Shown here: one piece after another, positions 14,093 through 14,954 of the stretch
Numbering within the stretch: the stretch's first letter is position 1
Layout: every line of letters begins with the position of its first letter
From: Pseudomonas sp.
GTDB lineage: Bacteria > Pseudomonadota > Gammaproteobacteria > Pseudomonadales > Pseudomonadaceae
Direction: 5' to 3'
Length of the DNA stretch: 14,954 bases
NCBI GenBank assembly: GCA_026398835.1
Contig: JAPLSD010000492.1
Location: 1 to 14,954, forward strand
Translations under genes and position numbers: made by a program
The notes under the pieces: generated by a model
What the model was told of the DNA's origin: nothing
The model's database searches: none
Seen by the model: only the letters and a program-made list of their open reading frames with translations

Positions 14093-14954
14093 TTAGGCAT
14101 GTCGATTCGCATACATCCGACACTCCGCCAGCAGCGCCAACAAATTCGGATCGCGCTCCTTGGCCTTGAGAAACACCACGCCAATATGCTGTTGCAGGCG
14201 ATAGCGTTCCTGCAACGGAATCAGCTTCACCCGGTTTTCATACACCGCCGCAATCCGCCCCGGCAGCAAGGCATAACCAACCCCCGAACTGACCATGCTC
14301 AGCAGGGTGAAGATGTCGTTGACCTGCATCGCCACCTTTGGCTCGAAGCCTGCCTGCTTGAACACCCGATTACCGTCCTGGTGGGTGGCGAAGCCCTGGG
14401 TCAGGGTGATAAACGTCGCGTCGCGCACATCACTCAGATCGACTTCCGCTTGTTGTGCGAACGGCGAGTCGGCTGGCGTGGCAAGAAAGATATCGTCGGA
14501 GAACAGATGGATTTGCTCGCAGTCCGGGTCGTTCATGCTGTCGTCGAGAGACACCAGAATCGCGTCGACTTCCATGTTTTTGAGCTTGTATAACAGGTCG
14601 ATGTTCGAGCCGAGAATCAGGTCGATGTTCAGCTCGCTGCGACGGATTTTCAGGCCCATGATCAGCTGCGGCACGGTTTTCACTGTCAGCGAGTACAGCG
14701 AGCCAAGCTTGAAGCGCTCAGCCGAGAACCCAGCAGCTTCGCGGGTCAGACGCACGGTTTCGACCACGTCCTGAATCAGCTTCTGCGCCCGTTCCTCCAG
14801 CACATAAGCGCTTTCCAGAGGCGTCAGGTTGCGCCCTTCATGCTTGAACAGCGGGCAACGCAGCGCGCTTTCCAGCGAGTGAATCGCCCGGTGCACGCTG
14901 ACGTTGCTGGTCTGCAACTCAGCCGCCGCTCGCGCCAGATTGCCGGTGCGCATG
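14093..14954 (-). CDS. mdcR: LysR-family transcriptional regulator, probably MdcR, 5' end outside window
   Basis: The 286 visible residues start within the N-terminal helix-turn-helix (RTGNLARAAAELQTSNVSVH followed by RAIHSLE), so roughly 20 residues are lost beyond the right edge; the ATG at 14953 is internal. The start of the visible part, with NVSVHRAIHSLE, CPLF and GRNLTPLE, is close to the known MdcR pattern (SVSVHRALHTLE, GRNLLPL). The rest is a LysR effector-binding domain. MdcR activates malonate decarboxylase genes in response to malonate. It is convergent to the operon it is expected to control, with only a hairpin between. The LysR assignment is certain; mdcR rests on that similarity and position. 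Confidence 0.88.
   Translation of the reverse strand, partial: MRTGNLARAAAELQTSNVSVHRAIHSLESALRCPLFKHEGRNLTPLESAYVLEERAQKLIQDVVETVRLTREAAGFSAERFKLGSLYSLTVKTVPQLIMGLKIRRSELNIDLILGSNIDLLYKLKNMEVDAILVSLDDSMNDPDCEQIHLFSDDIFLATPADSPFAQQAEVDLSDVRDATFITLTQGFATHQDGNRVFKQAGFEPKVAMQVNDIFTLLSMVSSGVGYALLPGRIAAVYENRVKLIPLQERYRLQQHIGVVFLKAKERDPNLLALLAECRMYANRHA

Noticed and set aside
14099..14593. Plus-strand open frame opposite mdcR
   Set aside because: It is opposite a clear LysR gene and its product shows no recognisable family features.

Overview
The window looks like a chromosomal segment of a fluorescent-group Pseudomonas. The evidence is a pil-chp type chemosensory hybrid kinase, GC-rich codon use, the characteristic multi-hairpin GATCGTTCCCACGC repeats, and a complete biotin-independent malonate decarboxylase operon in the Pseudomonas order. 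Species cannot be decided from the sequence alone.

Layout. (1) Positions 1-5422: the 3' part of chpA (pilL), the giant CheA-like kinase of the twitching-motility chemosensory system, followed by an overlapping CheW-like gene, chpC. No chpB methylesterase gene lies between them. (2) Positions 5423-6833: a small accessory island. Two copies of a repetitive palindromic element, sharing an identical 53-nt block in the same orientation, bracket a two-gene unit. That unit is a winged-helix/minimal nucleotidyltransferase fusion overlapping a HEPN-like protein, which is the layout of MNT-HEPN (type VII-like) toxin-antitoxin pairs. A large inverted repeat sits on the predicted promoter. (3) Positions 6834-14053: mdcA-mdcB-mdcC-mdcD-mdcE-mdcG-mdcH-madL-madM, nearly all coupled by start/stop overlaps. 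(4) Positions 14093-14954: a convergent LysR-type gene, probably mdcR, cut by the right window edge.

How the genes work together. MadL/MadM import malonate. MdcB makes the triphosphoribosyl-dephospho-CoA prosthetic group and MdcG attaches it to Ser25 of the carrier protein MdcC. MdcH primes the carrier with malonyl groups, MdcA exchanges acetyl for malonyl on the carrier, and MdcD/MdcE decarboxylate malonyl-S-ACP to acetyl-S-ACP plus CO2.

Main surprises. mdcB carries an apparent single-base deletion near its 3' end. A normal MdcB C-terminus is still readable in the next frame and ends in a TGATG junction with mdcC. Perfect AANAANAA (Hfq/Crc-type) motifs sit at the translation starts of both mdcA and madL, predicting catabolite repression of enzyme and transporter. 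The MNT-HEPN unit has a palindromic operator-like promoter, a Glu where HepT-type toxins have the catalytic His, and flanking direct repeats.
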